Assembly: GCF_002154505.1 (NCBI RefSeq)
Contig: NZ_MUBM01000085.1
Coordinates: 230 to 64,229 of the forward strand
Length of the DNA stretch: 64,000 nt
DNA from: Streptomyces carpinensis
GTDB taxonomy: Bacteria > Actinomycetota > Actinomycetes > Streptomycetales > Streptomycetaceae
Reading direction: 5' to 3'
The translations under genes and the position numbers were made by a program. Below the pieces are notes generated by a model. That model was not told where the DNA came from, did no database searches, and saw only the letters and a list, made by a program, of their open reading frames with translations. Position 1 is the stretch's first letter. Each line of letters begins with the position of its first letter. This document shows, piece after piece, positions 6,860 to 17,900 of the stretch.

Positions 6860-8920
6860 CTACGCGTTCTGTGCCGGCAGCACCTCCAGGTCGTCGAACT
6901 GCGAAGTCGTGTAGGAGTCCAGTCCCAGGCCGACCTGGCCGTGGTCGTACGTGGCGTCGGACACGTGGGCGACCTCCGTCCCGTCGATGTGGGCCGTGAC
7001 CGTCTCTCCGGAGAAGCCGAGCGAGAGCCGGTGCCAGGTGTCCGCTCCCGCGGAGGACAGGCTGCCGCTCGCCAGGACACGGATGGTCTTGTCGGGTGCG
7101 ACGACCTCGAGCGACCAGGCGCCGGAGTCCGACAGCTTGAGGTAGTAGCCCTGCCACACGTTGACGCGGCCGGTGCCGACGTTGTTGAGCTGGTTCACCA
7201 CGCGGCCGAGCAGTGAGGCCGTGCCGGTGTGGTCGATCATGACCTTGGCGGAGACGGTGTAGTCGGTCCACTGGCTGTCCCCGGACAAGGTGAGCGGGGC
7301 GGCCACCCTGGACCACTTCGTGGGCTGGGTCGTGACGGCCTGACGCAGGCACCCGCCGGTGCCCCGGCTGCCGGATGCGGCCTGCGGCGCGGTGGAGCAG
7401 GGCGCGACCTGGAAGGCGCCCTCCATGTCGGAGACATAGCGCGGTGTGGCCGCGGTCGGATAGGCGTCGAAGTCGTCGCTGTAAGGGAGGGCCATGGTCT
7501 GCGCGCGGGGTGCGCTCGCGGCGGCACTGCCCTTCCCACCCGGCATGGTGGTCAGTGTCGTGACGGTGCCCGGCTGAAGGGTGATGCCGTGGCCGCCCGT
7601 CGCGTCCGGAGGCACGTCGGCGCCCCGTACGAACCAGTCGGCGGGGTCGGTGGACTCAAGGGTGGTCGACCAGCGGTGCAGGGCACCGCGCGGCAGCTTT
7701 CCGGACGGCGTGACGCTGACGTTCTGCGGGGCCGTCGCGCCGGTCGTCTCGAACACCGTGGTGTAGGCGGGGCGCGGTCCCGGGGACCGCAGGGTCACGT
7801 AGGTGCCGCCGCCGTCGAGGTAGCCGCTGGCGGAGTCGACGTAGCTCCAGCCCGGCCGGGTGAACTGCGCGGTCTGGGCGATGGTCCACAGCGTCGGGCC
7901 GAGTTCGTAGTGACCGCTCCACGGCTCGTTGGCCCGGAGCAGACCGCTGCCCTGCATCTGGACCGTCGGGTACCAGGCGTACGCGGCGGGCCAGTTGATG
8001 AACGCCGTGATGCGGGAGTCGACGTACTCGTGGTTCATCTCCGCGGCGAGCCTGGTCGCCCCGGTGAGGTAGTTGTTCCAGCCCGATTCGCTGGCGAACA
8101 GCGGCTTGTCGAGGCTGAGGGCGTCCGGTGAGCTGGAACAGTGGACGGCGGAACACGGGTAGTGGATGCCGACGACGTCCGTGGCCGCGTCGAAGGCGGG
8201 GTCGTTCTTCATGTCGGTGGCCACCTTCCAGCCGGCGTTGTCGGCTGCCACCACCTTGACGTCACCGTGGCCCTCGCGCACCAGGGCGGCCTTCAGCTTC
8301 CCGTACCAGGCGGCGTCCCAGCCCTTCTCGTTCCAGCCGCCGAGGTAGTCGATGTGCAGGTCGTGCCGTTCGGCGCAGCCGAGCCACTGCATCAGATAGT
8401 CGATGTTGTCCTGGGACCAGAAGCCGCCGTCGAACCATCCGGGCGCTCCCCATTCGAGGCCGTAGAACCGGATCTGCGGATTGCGCTTCTTGGCCTGTTC
8501 CATGAGCCACCACTCGTAGCCGCGGTCGCAGTCGACCTGGGTGCGGGTGCGCATGTGGCTGGGCTCGGCGCCGTTGCTGGAGTTGGTGTCCGAGCCGATC
8601 TCCACCTTCAGGATCTGCAGCGAGGCGCCGTACCCGGGCTTGAAGAGGTAGTCCAGGATCCGGCTGCGCTGCGGTTCGGGGTAGTCGACGAGCAGCCGTG
8701 AGGTGCCGCCGCCCCCGCTGATGGCGCCGACCCCGTCGAAGACCCGCCCGGTTCCGTCGCCGTCCACGGTGATCTGCTGCACCGGGGGCGCGCTGGTGTC
8801 GGCGTGTGCCGCGGCGGGGGCGACGAGCGCCAGACAGGACACGAGCAGGGCGCACACGGCGCGCGCGGCGCGTCCGGTGAGCCGGTGCGGCGTGCCGGTC
8901 CGTCTTTCCGTTCTGAGCAT
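6860..8920 (-). CDS. Secreted GH59 galactosidase (galactocerebrosidase family) with C-terminal lectin-like domain
   Basis: A 686-residue protein with a Sec signal (basic RRTGTPHRLTGRAAR, then a hydrophobic stretch ending AHADT near residue 35). The GH59 signature FDGVGAISGGGGTSRLL is at about 50. The acid/base Glu is E198 (WNEKGW) and the nucleophile is E278 (SESGWNN), as in mammalian GALC. The last 180 residues form a beta-sandwich resembling DUF1080/LamG domains. The family releases beta-galactose. In a bacterial secreted enzyme the substrate is more likely plant galactan or arabinogalactan than galactosylceramide. The ATG at 8920 has AAGGAG upstream. It lies 26 bp behind the next gene, so the two are co-transcribed. 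Confidence 0.88.
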   Translation of the reverse strand: MLRTERRTGTPHRLTGRAARAVCALLVSCLALVAPAAAHADTSAPPVQQITVDGDGTGRVFDGVGAISGGGGTSRLLVDYPEPQRSRILDYLFKPGYGASLQILKVEIGSDTNSSNGAEPSHMRTRTQVDCDRGYEWWLMEQAKKRNPQIRFYGLEWGAPGWFDGGFWSQDNIDYLMQWLGCAERHDLHIDYLGGWNEKGWDAAWYGKLKAALVREGHGDVKVVAADNAGWKVATDMKNDPAFDAATDVVGIHYPCSAVHCSSSPDALSLDKPLFASESGWNNYLTGATRLAAEMNHEYVDSRITAFINWPAAYAWYPTVQMQGSGLLRANEPWSGHYELGPTLWTIAQTAQFTRPGWSYVDSASGYLDGGGTYVTLRSPGPRPAYTTVFETTGATAPQNVSVTPSGKLPRGALHRWSTTLESTDPADWFVRGADVPPDATGGHGITLQPGTVTTLTTMPGGKGSAAASAPRAQTMALPYSDDFDAYPTAATPRYVSDMEGAFQVAPCSTAPQAASGSRGTGGCLRQAVTTQPTKWSRVAAPLTLSGDSQWTDYTVSAKVMIDHTGTASLLGRVVNQLNNVGTGRVNVWQGYYLKLSDSGAWSLEVVAPDKTIRVLASGSLSSAGADTWHRLSLGFSGETVTAHIDGTEVAHVSDATYDHGQVGLGLDSYTTSQFDDLEVLPAQNA

Positions 8921-8946
8921 GGTTCTCCTTGTGTTCGGCGGGTCGT

Positions 8947-11493
8947 TCAGAGCGAGACGTGGGTACGACCGCCCGGTACCTTCCGCCCTCGGGCACGGCC
9001 GTCCTCGGCGAACACCTCGACGCGGGCGGGACCGTCGGCGTTGATGTCGAAGGAGGCCCCGGAGCCGCGGAGCACGAAGTTGCGGACCGCGACCCGGGCG
9101 CCGGTGGCCCGGAAGACGGTGCGGCCGTCCCGGACGAGCGTGGTCCTGTCGGGTCCGGCGGAGACGGCGTAGGTGTGGCCGCGCAGTTGCACGTTGGCGA
9201 CCGTGTTGGTGCCCGGCAGGGAGAGCGTGCCGAACATGAGGGCCGAGGGATCGCCGTCCCAGGGGTTGTCGGAGATGAGTTCGTGCAGGCCCTGCACGGC
9301 CATCGCGTTGGACCAGGAGTAGGTGCGCCAGGCCGTGTCGACGGCGGAGTCCATGATGGACTGGCCGGGCTCGGGGTCGAAGGACTCCGGGAACCAGTTC
9401 TCCTTGTCCCAGGCGTCGAGGTACATCGCGGTGCTCCGGGCGGCGAACCGGCCGGCCACGTCGTCGAAGCCGTACCGCTTGACGCCGTCGTAGACCGTGG
9501 CGTTCATCGGCGGCCACACAGCGCCCTTCCACTGCTCGGGGGCGGAGCCCTCGCCGTAGCGGTCGAAGAAGCGGAAGTGCCCGGAGGACGGGTGCACCGG
9601 GCCGCCGGAACAGTAGGCCGGGTCGTTGCGGGCGACGCTCGGGACGACGTAGTCGCCCCAGAACTCCTCTGGATCGAGCAGGTGTCGCTCGACCAGGATC
9701 CGTGCCCGCTCCGGCGTCGCGAGCCCCGCGTACATCGGGTAGAAGACGGTCGGCGTGACCACCTCGTTCCACGTTCCGTCCAGGTAGCGGCTCAGGTACA
9801 GGCCCTTTTCGGGGTGCCACAGCCGGTCGTTGAGCAGCCGCCGGATCCTCTCGTGCTGAGCGGCGAACCGGGTGGCGTCCTCAGGCCTGCCGAGCACGCG
9901 CGCCATCTTCGCCAGGGTCTCGGCGAGCAGCGCGTAGTAGGAGTTGAGCGCCACGTCGGTGAGGTCGGTGTTGTCGCGCTTGTCGCCGCTGCCGCCCTGC
10001 TTGGCGATCCGGTGGTAGGCGGCGTAGACGGGGCTGTCGTCCAGGCCGAGGTGGTTGCCCCGGCCGCCGATCCGGTCCCCGAAGTAGGGTGTCTCCAGCA
10101 GGCCGTCCTTGTCGGTGTCCCACTCCGGCAGGAGGTCGTGGAAGGTGACGAGCGCGGGGTAGGCCTTCTCCAGCACCGAGCGGTCACCGAACTTGGTGTA
10201 CAGCCGCCACACGGCGTACGCGTGCATCGGCCCGGAGTTCTGCTGGTCGTAGCGCGGTCCCTGCAGCGGGACCTGGTTGGGCGGTGCCGGGGCCTCGAAG
10301 ACGTCCGTCTCGTGCTGGACGGCGAGCGTGCGGCTGACCAGGGCGGCGTCCACGGCGTCGAAGGCCGAGTCCCATCCCGTGAACAGACCGCCTCCACCGC
10401 CCCATCCCCACATCACGAAGTTGCGCAGGCGGTCCCGGTCGTAGTTCGTGTTGAGCGACAACGCGTCGCGCACCGCGTCCGCCGCGCGCCCCACCGGTCC
10501 CGAACCGGTGAGGTTGCCGCCGCGGACGTGTGCCCCGGCGGCGGCGAGCGTGTGCTCCACCTCGTGTGCCTCCGGCGTCCGGGCCTCGAGCGGCCGGTCG
10601 TCGACGCGGGCGGCGAACGTGATCGTCCGTCCCTTGCCGAGCCGGTAGACGAGTGCGGCGACGGCGGTGCCCGGCGCGCCGCTGCCGCCGGTCACGGCCG
10701 CCGTCATGTCGGCGACCGAGGCGTAGCAGCCGCTGCTGTCGGCGCGTTCGGTGGGCGACAGCCGTATGTGACCGGTGCGGTTCTTCTCCAGCAGGCCCGG
10801 GGCGCTGCCCGTCAGGCCCTCGCCGTCCAGGGCGAAGGTCGCCTCCTCGCCCCAGGGGGAGGAGAGTTCGAGCACGAGGGTCGTGTCGTCGTCGAGTGCG
10901 GTGACGGCTCCCACCAGGCCGCTTCCGTCGCCGGTGCGGGCGTACCGCACCCGAATGGTGCGCTTCTCGCTCTGCACCTGGTCGTACTTCTTCTGCAGCT
11001 GCGGGAGTTTCGCCGTGGCGTCGGCGACTGCGCTCTGCGACCACTGGTCGGGGTGCGCGATCACCTCGCGCAGTGCCTCCAGGTGCGCCGGCATGACCGT
11101 GCGGTCGTCGGTGGTGACCTGCACCTCCTTGTACGCGCCGTCCGGTGTCATCGGACCGATCCGCCAGAGGTAGTTGGTCATCTTCTCGCGGAGCAGCTTG
11201 CCCTGCGCGGTGAGCAGCCCGACGCGCAGGGCGAACCGCGACTCGCCGGTGCCGACGAACAGCGCGCCGGTCCAGTCCTGCTCCTTGACGCCGGGCATGG
11301 CGAACGGCCGCCGGAGCGTGGGATACGGCAGGGCGGCCTCCTGCCCGGCGGACGCGCCCGCGGCGCCCTGCGTACCGGCCGGGGCCGCCTCGGCCTGGCC
11401 GGTGCCCGTCGTCAGGCCGATCGCCGCGCTGCCGAGGCCGGCCGCGCCGACGGTGCCGAGGAAGTGCCGTCTGGGCATCTGGTGCTGTGCCAT
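8947..11493 (-). CDS. Secreted GH63/MGH1-like (alpha/alpha)6 glycosidase
   Basis: An 848-residue protein with a Tat-like signal (PRRHFLGTVGAAGLGSAAIG) and a cleavage region near residue 37. A beta-sandwich N-terminal half precedes an (alpha/alpha)6 barrel starting near 380. The barrel contains the family segment WGWGGGGGLFTGWDSAFD, whose Asp residues are the expected general acid region, and WKGAVWPPMNATVYDGVKRYG nearer the C-terminus. Relatives include trehalase-like, mannosylglycerate hydrolase and GH63 alpha-glucosidase enzymes; the substrate cannot be read. The ATG at 11493 is preferred because the Tat motif follows directly; an upstream extension has no signal. Its upstream gap carries a TTCG..CGAA palindrome. 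Confidence 0.78.
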   Translation of the reverse strand: MAQHQMPRRHFLGTVGAAGLGSAAIGLTTGTGQAEAAPAGTQGAAGASAGQEAALPYPTLRRPFAMPGVKEQDWTGALFVGTGESRFALRVGLLTAQGKLLREKMTNYLWRIGPMTPDGAYKEVQVTTDDRTVMPAHLEALREVIAHPDQWSQSAVADATAKLPQLQKKYDQVQSEKRTIRVRYARTGDGSGLVGAVTALDDDTTLVLELSSPWGEEATFALDGEGLTGSAPGLLEKNRTGHIRLSPTERADSSGCYASVADMTAAVTGGSGAPGTAVAALVYRLGKGRTITFAARVDDRPLEARTPEAHEVEHTLAAAGAHVRGGNLTGSGPVGRAADAVRDALSLNTNYDRDRLRNFVMWGWGGGGGLFTGWDSAFDAVDAALVSRTLAVQHETDVFEAPAPPNQVPLQGPRYDQQNSGPMHAYAVWRLYTKFGDRSVLEKAYPALVTFHDLLPEWDTDKDGLLETPYFGDRIGGRGNHLGLDDSPVYAAYHRIAKQGGSGDKRDNTDLTDVALNSYYALLAETLAKMARVLGRPEDATRFAAQHERIRRLLNDRLWHPEKGLYLSRYLDGTWNEVVTPTVFYPMYAGLATPERARILVERHLLDPEEFWGDYVVPSVARNDPAYCSGGPVHPSSGHFRFFDRYGEGSAPEQWKGAVWPPMNATVYDGVKRYGFDDVAGRFAARSTAMYLDAWDKENWFPESFDPEPGQSIMDSAVDTAWRTYSWSNAMAVQGLHELISDNPWDGDPSALMFGTLSLPGTNTVANVQLRGHTYAVSAGPDRTTLVRDGRTVFRATGARVAVRNFVLRGSGASFDINADGPARVEVFAEDGRARGRKVPGGRTHVSL

Positions 11494-11512
11494 GTGCAGT
11501 ACCCTCTCTTTG

Positions 11513-11526
11513 TTCGGTATATCGAA
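11513..11526. promoter_or_regulatory. Operator-like palindrome upstream of the GH63-like gene
   Basis: TTCGGTATATCGAA is a 14-bp inverted repeat with one mismatch, 20 bp upstream of the start at 11493 in a 152-bp gap. A nearby ATCGAACTTTCGA at 11532-11544 repeats the TCGAA element. It suggests an internal regulated promoter between the GH78 and GH63-like genes. The regulator family is not known. Confidence 0.4.
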
Positions 11527-11645
11527 TGGTGATCGAACTTTCGACCACACGTGTTCGTGTGGAGTGTGGAGGTACGGCTGGACCGTCAGGCCCAGGACGG
11601 CGCCGGGGCGGACCGGCGGAGCGGTCCGCCCCGGCGCCCGGAACC

Positions 11646-14600
11646 CTAGGAAGACGGCATGACCGACTCGAACTGCCAGTGTCCGGAGCCCACGTGGTAC
11701 ACCGATTCGGTGTCACCGGCCCGCAGCAGGCGTGCGCCCTGCGGAGCCTGCGCTCGGCCTCCGGCAGCCGGGATGTGGATCTCGGCCGTGCTGCCGGCCG
11801 GGACGTCCACGCTCAGGCGGAACTGGTCACCGGTCCGCTGCCACGCGGTGCGCGCCACGCCGTACGGGGTGCGGTACGAGCCCGAGGCCGACGTCAGCCC
11901 GCCCTCCACCGCCGGGTCGATCAGAAGCTCGCGGTAGCCCACCGAGTCGGCCGTCTGGTCGATGCCCGCGAGACGGGTGGTGAACCAGGAGTCGATCGCG
12001 CCGAGCATGAAGTGGTTCTGCGACTGCCCCGGACCACCGTCCCAGGACTCGCCCAGCGTCGTGTTGCCGTGCAGGACCTGGTAGCCGTAGCTGGGACTGG
12101 TCGTCTGCGTGGCGATCTTCTCGATGACGTCGTCGCGGCCGGCGGCGGACAGGACACGGAAGGCGGCCGGCAGGGAGATCTCACCCAGCAGCAGGTGATC
12201 GCCCGCGGTCTCGACGGAGGAGGTGAAGTGACCGAGGAGACGGTCCCGTTCGCCCGCGGGGTAGGCGCCCATGTCGAGGGCGAGGGCCTCGGCGCCCTGC
12301 CCACCACCGCCGAACGTGCCCGTCGCCGCGGAGTAGTACTTGTCCGACAGTGCCCGGACGCTGGCGTCGGCCTTCGCCCGGTAGTCGTCGGCCGCCGTAC
12401 GGTCGCCGAGCAGGGTGGCGATCCGCGCCATCGTGTCCACGACGCGCCAGTAGCCGTAGGTGCCCGCCACGGCGCGCGGGAAGGTGCGGTCCGGGGTGAA
12501 CCAGTCGCCCAGACCGTAGTCCAGTATCCCGCCGGAGACCTGCTTCTCCAGGAACGCCGCGTACTGCTGCATGCGCGGGTAGTAGGTGCGCAGCGTCTCG
12601 AGGTCGCCGTACGTCGTGTACAGCTGCCAGGGGACCAGGACGAAGGCCCCGCCCCAGTTGGAGTCGTTGCGGTAGGCGCCCGGCAGGCTGGTGTACTCCG
12701 GAACGGTGCTCGGGATCAGCCCGTCCTCGGTCTGCGCGTCGGCCATGTCCCGCACGATCTTGCGGAGTTGGGACTCCATGTCGAAATTGCCGGCGAGCGC
12801 GGGGAACACCAGCTGGTCCTGCTCCAGCCAGCCCAGCTTCTCCCGGCTGGGGCAGTCGGTGAGGACGCTCATCATGTTGCCCTCGATGGCCCGGCGGATC
12901 AGCGAGTGGATGCCGTCGACGAGCGGATCGGAGGTGGTGAGGTCACCGGCGGAGGCGTTGTCGGTGCGCAGGACCCGGCCCCGTACCGTGACCGTCGCAC
13001 CGGCGGGCACGCCCTTGAGCTCCAGATACCGGAACCCGTGGTAGCTGAACGTGGGGTGCCAGGTGGCGGTACGCGTGGAGCCGGTGGTGTAGCTGTCCCA
13101 CACCGGGGCGCCGACGTTGCTGATGGACTGGAAGGCGTGGCCGTCCTTCAGGCTCTCGGCCGGGTAGATGCGTATCTCGGTCCCGGCGGGGGCACCGCCG
13201 ATCGTGATCTCCGGCCAGCCGGCGATGTTGCGGCCCAGGTCGAACACGCGACTGCCGGCGGCGCCGTCGACCTCCTTGCCGGTGAGCGTCTCCACGTTCC
13301 GGATCGGTTCCGTCTCGCGGGCGCTGAGGACGGCCGGATCCTGTTCCGTGCCGGGAGAAGGCACCGTCACGGCGTGGTCCCAGGAGGAGCGGTCACCGTC
13401 CGGCTCGTCCCAGTGCGCGATCTCGCGGCCGGCGTCGTAGTCCTCGCCGCCGTACCAGTTGGAGGAGGTCGTCGGGCCGAGCGTGGCACGCCAGTCGTCG
13501 CCGCTGGTGACCGTGCGGACGCTGCCGTCGGCGAGGGTCACCTCCAGCCGGGCGATGAGCTTGGGATCGCTGATGTTGCCGTAGAGCTTGCGGTACCGGT
13601 CGGCGGTGCTGACGACGTTGGCCATGCCGTTGCCGAGGGCGACACCGATGGTGTTGGCGCCGGTGCGCAGCCGGTCCGTGACGTCGTACGTGGCGTACTG
13701 AACGCGTCGGGTGTAGGTGGTGTTGGCGGGTTCCAGGACGGCGTCACCCACCGGCTTCCCGTTGAGTGTGGCGTCGTAGACGCCGAGCCCGGCGATGTAG
13801 AGACGGGCGCTGCGCACCGCGCGTGGGAGCGTGAAGTCCTTGGCGAGCAGGGGGAGTCCGGACGGCAGATACGGCTTGGGCGGCTGCTGGCCGGTCACCC
13901 GGGTCAGGTCGGTGAACGGCCCGCCGGCCGCGTCACCGGCGGACAGCGCGTAGTCGGTGGGGAAGTCGGGGACACGGCCGTCGTCGGTGAGGACGTCCGC
14001 CCGCGGGTAGAGGGCCACCTCGTCGAAGGTCTTGGCCGACTTCAGGTCGAGGGTGAGGGTCACGGGACTGTCCGAGACGTCCGCGGAGTCGTGGGCGGCG
14101 CTGGAGTAACCGGCCGCGGTCTGCAGGGCGCTGTTGGGCAGGCCGTCGACGGCCAGGGCGGGCTCCCAGGTCTTGCGCACCGTGTTGCTCTCCGACGCGG
14201 TGACGGCGGCGCCCTTGGCCAGGCCGGTGGCCGAGGTGACGGAGTCGCGGACGTCGATCTCGCCCAGTTGCAGTCGCCAGGTGCGGCCGGGGAAGTTCTC
14301 CTCGAGGGGCAGGCCGAGCCGGGTGACGTCCAGGCGGACGTAACGCGCAGTGGTGCGGGGCACCTTGACGACCACCGGCTCGACGCTGCGCCGGCTCAGC
14401 TGCCAGTCGGGATGGGTGATCCAGTCCGCGCCCCAGTCCGAGGACCGGGTCAGGCCGGTCTCGAACTCGGCCGGGTCGCTCCAGTCGGAGGCCTGTCGCC
14501 CGTCCTGCGACCAGAGCATGACACGCCAGTACACGCGAGTGCGGGAGCCGAGCGCACGACCGTGGTACGTCGTCTCCGGCACGGCCGACGTCACCTTGCC

Positions 14601-14903
14601 GGAGTCCCACAGGTCGGGACGCCCTGATCGCAGCAGCTGGAGCGAGGTGGCGGCCTGCACGCGGTACGCGCCCTGCAGGGTGTTCGCGGCGTGCGCGGTG
14701 GTCTGCCAGCTGAGGTCGGGGGTGGTGTCGTCGATGCCGAGTGCCTGGCTCAGGTGCTGGGTCCGCAGGCCGTCCGGGGTGATGGTGGTGTCCGCCGCGG
14801 CGCCGGCGGTGACGGCTCCGGCCAGCACGGTGGCGAACGCGGTCATGGCGGCGGGCAGGACGAGGGCGCGGCGAGGGCCGCGGCGTCTGCTGGGTCTTGG
14901 CAT
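11646..14903 (-). CDS. Secreted GH78 alpha-L-rhamnosidase
   Basis: A 1085-residue protein, full length for the family. A Sec signal (RRRGPRRALVLPAAMTAF, cleavage near AAADT at about 37) precedes the N-terminal domain with LRTQHLSQALGIDDTTPDLSW, the hallmark of GH78. Carbohydrate-binding sandwiches follow to about residue 600. The catalytic (alpha/alpha)6 barrel contains DCPSREKLGWLEQDQ near 660 and WDGGPGQSQNHFMLGA near 970, both strongly conserved. It cleaves terminal alpha-L-rhamnose from pectin (RG-I/RG-II), arabinogalactan or glycosides. The ATG at 14903 has AAGGA upstream. It sits 60 bp downstream of the GH106 gene and is likely in the same transcript. Confidence 0.92.
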   Translation of the reverse strand: MPRPSRRRGPRRALVLPAAMTAFATVLAGAVTAGAAADTTITPDGLRTQHLSQALGIDDTTPDLSWQTTAHAANTLQGAYRVQAATSLQLLRSGRPDLWDSGKVTSAVPETTYHGRALGSRTRVYWRVMLWSQDGRQASDWSDPAEFETGLTRSSDWGADWITHPDWQLSRRSVEPVVVKVPRTTARYVRLDVTRLGLPLEENFPGRTWRLQLGEIDVRDSVTSATGLAKGAAVTASESNTVRKTWEPALAVDGLPNSALQTAAGYSSAAHDSADVSDSPVTLTLDLKSAKTFDEVALYPRADVLTDDGRVPDFPTDYALSAGDAAGGPFTDLTRVTGQQPPKPYLPSGLPLLAKDFTLPRAVRSARLYIAGLGVYDATLNGKPVGDAVLEPANTTYTRRVQYATYDVTDRLRTGANTIGVALGNGMANVVSTADRYRKLYGNISDPKLIARLEVTLADGSVRTVTSGDDWRATLGPTTSSNWYGGEDYDAGREIAHWDEPDGDRSSWDHAVTVPSPGTEQDPAVLSARETEPIRNVETLTGKEVDGAAGSRVFDLGRNIAGWPEITIGGAPAGTEIRIYPAESLKDGHAFQSISNVGAPVWDSYTTGSTRTATWHPTFSYHGFRYLELKGVPAGATVTVRGRVLRTDNASAGDLTTSDPLVDGIHSLIRRAIEGNMMSVLTDCPSREKLGWLEQDQLVFPALAGNFDMESQLRKIVRDMADAQTEDGLIPSTVPEYTSLPGAYRNDSNWGGAFVLVPWQLYTTYGDLETLRTYYPRMQQYAAFLEKQVSGGILDYGLGDWFTPDRTFPRAVAGTYGYWRVVDTMARIATLLGDRTAADDYRAKADASVRALSDKYYSAATGTFGGGGQGAEALALDMGAYPAGERDRLLGHFTSSVETAGDHLLLGEISLPAAFRVLSAAGRDDVIEKIATQTTSPSYGYQVLHGNTTLGESWDGGPGQSQNHFMLGAIDSWFTTRLAGIDQTADSVGYRELLIDPAVEGGLTSASGSYRTPYGVARTAWQRTGDQFRLSVDVPAGSTAEIHIPAAGGRAQAPQGARLLRAGDTESVYHVGSGHWQFESVMPSS

Positions 14904-14963
14904 GGTTGGTGATCCTTGTGATCTCTCGGGAGTACGGGGACCGATCGAGGACGTCGCGACGGT

Positions 14964-17900
14964 TCAGACGCGCGTGAGGTCGGTCGTGACACGGCGGCGG
15001 AAGCGCAGTGTCACCGGACCGAGGAGCCCCGAGGGCAACGGCTTGTTGCGCTCGTTGGACAGGGTGTTGGCGACGCGGACCTCCAGCCGGTTGTCGCCTG
15101 CGACCAGCGAAGCGGTCACGTCGATGACGAACGGCGCCCACAGCAGGGGCTCGAGCGCGGTGCCGTTGACGGTAACGGCCGCCACCTCGCGCACGTCACC
15201 GAGGTCGAGCAGGACGCGCCGCCCGTCGAGCAGGGACCGTTCCACGGGGACGGTGACCGTGTAGGTGCCGCTGCCGGAGAACAGCCGGTCCTGGTCGGTC
15301 CAGCTGCCCAGGGGGCCCGTGACGGGCGTGGCGCCGTCGCGTTCCAGGGTGAGGGTCCACTCGCCCGTCACGGCGACCGGAGCGAGCGGGTCGTCCACGC
15401 GGACCGTGCCCTCGTAGGTACGGCCGCCGGCGGTGCCGGTGAGCCGGTGCTCCCCGGGCCCCGAGGCCTCGACGGTCACGCGCAGGGAGCGGCCGGCCTC
15501 TTCCACGGCGAGGACGGGAAGCGGTGAGGAGGTCAGGTGGGGCGCGGCCGGTCCGCCGCGCCGGACCACGACGATCCGGGTCTCGTACGGGCCGAGCGGG
15601 ACGGGCAGGTGGATGCCCCGCTTGGAGGTGCGGTACAGCGGAGCGGGACCGGTGCCGCCGGTCAGCGGGTCCCACAGTTCGGGTGCGCCGTCGACGGACA
15701 GGATCGCGGTGGTCTCCACGGCGGTGCCGCTCTCGTTGTTGAACAGGAACGCCGTGTCCGTACCCCGGGTGACGCGGAGCACCCGCACCGCGTCGCGGGG
15801 CGGTTCGAGGACGGCGGCGGCGACCCCCGCCGCGTGCGTGGCCGCCCGCAGACCGGAGACGTCCGCCACCCGTACGGCCTGTCCCGCGCCGTACCGGCGG
15901 CTGCCCGGCACCGCGTCCCCGAACAGGTCGGACAGCCCGCGGGCCAGGGAGCGGTCGTTGCCGTCGGCGTCGTCGGCCGGCAGGTCACCGACCGCGACGA
16001 CGGTGCCGCCCGCGCGGACGAAGGAGGCCAGCGTACGGATGCAGGCCGCGTCCAGTGTGTACGTGGCCGGCAGCACCACGAGGTCGTAGCGGGCGGCGCC
16101 CACGGCGAGGCCCCCGTCCCGCACCTGGGCCCGGCACAGCAGCTGCTCGTCACCGGCCAGTGCGCCCTCGTGGAGGAGGTCGAAGTCGACCTGGGCACGC
16201 TCCAGCGCGTATGCCGCGTCGGCGAGCGCTCCGTCCACCTCGCCCTGCCGGTCGGTGCCGGTCCACTGTTCGGTGGCGCGCTGCGGCTGGAGCAGCGCGG
16301 TCCGTGCGGCGGAGGTGCCGCGGCCGGCCTCCATCACCCGGCCGATCCACTCGGCGAGCGGCCGCATGGCCCACCACCAGGGGGCCCGGGGGCCGAACGG
16401 CGGCGGGAAGTAGACGCGCGTCTCGTCGGTCCACAGCGCGTGCAGCACCGTCAGGTTGACGCCGCGGGTGGCCTGCGCGCCGACGGTCGCGTGCACGAAC
16501 GAGGGCGTGACCTGCCAGCCCATGTTCCCGAACATCTCCAGCAGGGCCCGGTCGCGGCCCATCTGATGGGCGACGGACACCGGGTTCCGGGGGATCATGG
16601 TCTGCTCGCCGGCCACGTACTCGGCGGTGATGATGTCGCCCCCGGGCACCTGCGCCCACTGGTTGACCTTGTGCAGGTCCCCGGTCGACGGGATCCGCTT
16701 GGCCGGCGCCGTCTCGTCGTACAGGGGATTGGTGATCAGGGCGACCCCGCGCTCGTCGTACCAGCGTGCCTGCCGCTCGAAGTACCGGGCGAACCGGTTG
16801 GACACGGCCTGCCAGAAACGGCCGCGGGCTATCCGGCCACGGCGCCCGAGGTCGTCGAAGGCACTGGCGTAGGCCACTCCCGGCTCGACCCCGACGTCGC
16901 GCAGCGCCCGGTCCAGCGTGGGTGACCACGGCAGCCGCTTGAAGTGGGCCTCGGCGGAGGCGAAGAACGGCTCGTCGTCCCAGAACCCCGGCACGACGGT
17001 GCCGAAGTACCGGCCGAAACGGCGGTGGTACTCGCCGGGCACGATGTCGAGGAACAGCTCGACGGGTTCGTCGTCGAGCAGGTCCACGTAACTGCGGCTG
17101 TAGCCCTGGCTGTCGTCGACGAGCGTGGCTCCGCCGAAGAGGTCGACCTGCCAGCGGCCGGCGGGGACCTGCCAGGTGGCGTCCCCGTCGAGCCGGCTCG
17201 TCAGGTCGACGACGTCGGAGGCATCGGCGGAGCCCGCGGGCCGGGCCGCTGCGGCAGCCGCCTGGGCGGCGAGCGCGGCACGCTCGGGGAAGTCCCCGGC
17301 GGTGTCCGGGGTGTCGAAGGACGACGTGTACAGGGTGCTGCCGTCGGCCGCCGTGACGGACAGGCTGTCCCACAGACCCCGCTCGTCCCCGACAGCGCGC
17401 ACACCGACGCTCCCCGAGGCGTACCGGTCGTCGGTGACGGTGCCCTTGTCCCGGCCGTCCAGTGTGACGGACAGGCTGTCGCCGCGCACGGAGACGGTCA
17501 GCGTGTGGAACTTCGTCTTGTTGAAGCCGTCGGTGCGGGTGCTGCGCAGCAGCACCACCGGCTCGGTGTCCTGGGCCAGACGGAGCACGGTGACCACGCC
17601 GGTCTGGTCGAAGCCGACCGCGTACCCGCCGAGCCCGTCGGCGGTGGCGCGGACGACGAGTCCGGCGGCGGTGTGGTCGGCCTTCGCGCTGCCGCTGACG
17701 GTGCAGTCGGTCCAGCTCTCGCCGCCACGCAGCACGGCGGCGCCGCCCAGCACTCCGGCGTCCGCGACCAGGCGGCCCGCCTCCACGCCCACTCCGGTGC
17801 TGCGGCGCAGGTCGAGGGTGGCCGGCCCCTCGACCACGGTGGTCGACCGCCACAGGGCCTTCAGCCGCAGATCGGGCCGCGGCGAGTAGGTGCGGGAGCC

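Noticed and set aside
11487..14627. Long plus-strand open frame opposite the GH78 gene
   Set aside because: Low-complexity V/G/R product, no start signals; the minus strand encodes a full GH78 enzyme.
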